Below are positions 62,931 to 64,000 of a DNA stretch of 64,000 nucleotides, piece by piece. The notes under the pieces were generated by a model, which made no database searches, was not told where the DNA came from, and worked only from the letters and a program-made list of their open reading frames with translations. How positions within the stretch are numbered: position 1 is the first letter of the stretch; each line of letters opens with the position of its first letter. Source of the DNA: Microbacterium aerolatum (GTDB lineage Bacteria; Actinomycetota; Actinomycetes; Actinomycetales; Microbacteriaceae); the NCBI RefSeq assembly GCF_007988825.1, contig NZ_BJUW01000004.1, forward strand, positions 1 through 64,000, given 5' to 3'. The position numbers and the translations under genes were made by a program.

Positions 62931-63734
62931 GTGTTCGAACTCGGTCCTGCCCTGCTGTTCTGCCCTGGCGACCGCCCGGAGCGCTTCGTCAAGGCGGCCG
63001 AACGGTCAGATGCCGTGATCCTCGACCTCGAGGATGCGGTGGCCCCTGATGCCAAGGCCGCCGCGCGTGCGCACGTCGCAGCATCCGGTCTCGATCCCGC
63101 CCGCGTGATCGTCCGCGTGAACGCGCCGGACACGGCCGAGTTCGACGATGATCTCGCGATGCTCGCCGCATCACCGTTCCGCACTGTGATGGTCGCCAAG
63201 ACCGAAGATGCCGCCGCTCTCGACCGCTTCGACGAGTCGTACTCGCTGATCGCCCTGTGCGAGACGGCTCGAGGCGTGAGCGAAGCCGCGCGGATCGCGG
63301 CGAACGATCGCATCGTAGGGCTCATGTGGGGTGCCGAAGACCTCGTCGCGTCCCTCGGCGGCACTGCCAGTCGCCATGCGGACGGGCGGTACCGCGATGC
63401 TGCCCGCTATGCGCGCTCCCGCGTCCTCATCGAGGCGTCAGCCCACGGCAAAGCCGCCATCGACGCCGTGCACATCGACATCGACGACGTCCAGGGCCTG
63501 GCCGCGGAGGCCGAGGATGCCGCGGCCTCCGGATTCCGTGCGACGGCGTGCATCCATCCGGGACAGGTGGCGACGATCCGCTCCGCGTACGCGCCGGATG
63601 CCCAGACACTGGCCTGGGCGCGAGAGATTCTCGCTGCGGCCGAGGGGGAGCGGGGCGTGTTCCGCTTCCGCGGGCGGATGATCGACGAACCACTGCTGCG
63701 GCACGCCAGGGCGGTGTCGGCGCGCGGCGCCTGA
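62931..63734 (+). CDS. CitE-like CoA-ester lyase
   Basis: 267-aa HpcH/HpaI aldolase-like beta-subunit homologue. LLFCPGDRPERFVKAAERSD is the start, VILDLEDAVAPDAKAAAR the metal-binding segment, GLMWGAEDLVASLGG near 125 and ACIHPGQV near 203 are family motifs. Mycobacterial Rv2498c at the same place has been described as a beta-hydroxyacyl-CoA lyase, so cleavage of hydroxymethylglutaryl-CoA is the best guess. GTG 62931 follows the MaoC stop by one base, with GGAG upstream. Confidence 0.87.
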   Translation: MFELGPALLFCPGDRPERFVKAAERSDAVILDLEDAVAPDAKAAARAHVAASGLDPARVIVRVNAPDTAEFDDDLAMLAASPFRTVMVAKTEDAAALDRFDESYSLIALCETARGVSEAARIAANDRIVGLMWGAEDLVASLGGTASRHADGRYRDAARYARSRVLIEASAHGKAAIDAVHIDIDDVQGLAAEAEDAAASGFRATACIHPGQVATIRSAYAPDAQTLAWAREILAAAEGERGVFRFRGRMIDEPLLRHARAVSARGA

Positions 63735-63736
63735 AC

Positions 63737-64000
63737 TCAGATCGCGATCGGCTCGAGCAGCCGGAGGATCCCGGGACCGGCCTCGAACCGGTGCAGCGAT
63801 CCGTTGCGCAGTACGTCGCCTTCGCGCGGCAGCGACCCGCTGGAGGCGTGGTGCAGGAGCGAGCGGATCACGCCGCCGTGCGTGACGACGATGACCGATT
63901 CCGCGACGGGAGCCGAACGGCGCCGCGACTCGCGGGCGATGACGTCCAGCGCGCCGAGGGCGCGATCGCGGACGGTGTCCAGGGACTCGGCCCCGCTCGG
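63737..64000 (-). CDS. Histidine phosphatase superfamily protein, 5' part beyond window
   Basis: The last 87 residues and stop of a phosphoglycerate mutase-like protein. VIVVTHGGVIRSLLHH contains the second catalytic His of this superfamily, and SLDTVRDRALGALDVI is the usual helix before it. The N-terminal RHG motif lies outside the window, so the exact function cannot be told. It converges on the lyase gene with two bases between stops. Confidence 0.85.
   Translation of the reverse strand, partial: PSGAESLDTVRDRALGALDVIARESRRRSAPVAESVIVVTHGGVIRSLLHHASSGSLPREGDVLRNGSLHRFEAGPGILRLLEPIAI

Overview
The window is chromosomal DNA of a high-GC Gram-positive actinobacterium. GC-rich codon use, gene order and protein families (DUF3515 lipoprotein, DUF3099, GT4-type glycogen synthase, a BkaR/Bkd-type leucine catabolic cluster, short-spaced TANNNT promoters) fit the Microbacteriaceae, and Microbacterium is the most likely genus. 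That placement is inference from protein sequence. I see no rRNA, tRNA, CRISPR array, prophage, integrase or insertion sequence.

Layout. (1) 1-3364: a large-subunit catalase (3' end cut by the window edge) diverges from a TerC/Alx manganese exporter preceded by a yybP-ykoY-type Mn riboswitch. (2) 3365-14772: a leucine attenuator with a 16-codon leader peptide, leuCD, then murA-plsC-gpsA-ddl, a DUF3515 lipoprotein, thiL, rsmD, recG and coaD. (3) 14791-17132: yceD(DUF177)-rpmF-rnc-mutM. (4) 17171-22903: an accessory block between mutM and smc with a PhzF-like protein, an ABC exporter, two tandem-GNAT acetyltransferases, a 94-aa protein and a 33-aa ORF behind a textbook promoter. (5) 23111-36108: smc, ftsY and ffh, with an alpha/beta hydrolase, a small acidic protein, a GNAT plus 794-aa membrane-anchored protein pair, lipAB and a TetR regulator set among them. 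(6) 36109-40891: a repeat island, divergent glpD/glpK and a YbdK-type ligase. (7) 41099-43083: rpsP-khpA-rimM-trmD. (8) 43084-52987: SURF1, small membrane proteins, FabG-like reductase, serB, divergent glgC/glgA, an orphan ABC ATPase, rpmE2, an exonuclease and hydrolases. (9) 52959-63734: an Lrp regulator divergent from bkdABC, then a BkaR-like TetR divergent from mccB-mccA-acyl-CoA dehydrogenase-MaoC-CitE-like lyase. Together these form a branched-chain amino acid (leucine) breakdown module. (10) 63737-64000: the end of a histidine phosphatase.

How it works together. Leucine synthesis (leuCD, attenuated) and leucine breakdown (bkd plus mcc operons, Lrp and TetR controlled) lie in the same window. 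Envelope and phospholipid genes (murA, plsC, gpsA, ddl), SRP targeting (ftsY, ffh), ribosome and tRNA maturation (rpsP, rimM, trmD, rpmF, rnc, rsmD) and glycogen synthesis make up the core. Lipoate synthesis (lipAB) supplies the cofactor of the bkd E2 subunit. A recurring signal is a -10 box TANNNT ending 6-7 nt before the start codon, pointing to many leaderless mRNAs. The least explained parts are the 33-aa ORF/94-aa/tandem-GNAT operon at 20132-22968 and the 794-aa protein with its overlapping GNAT partner at 29013-32077.
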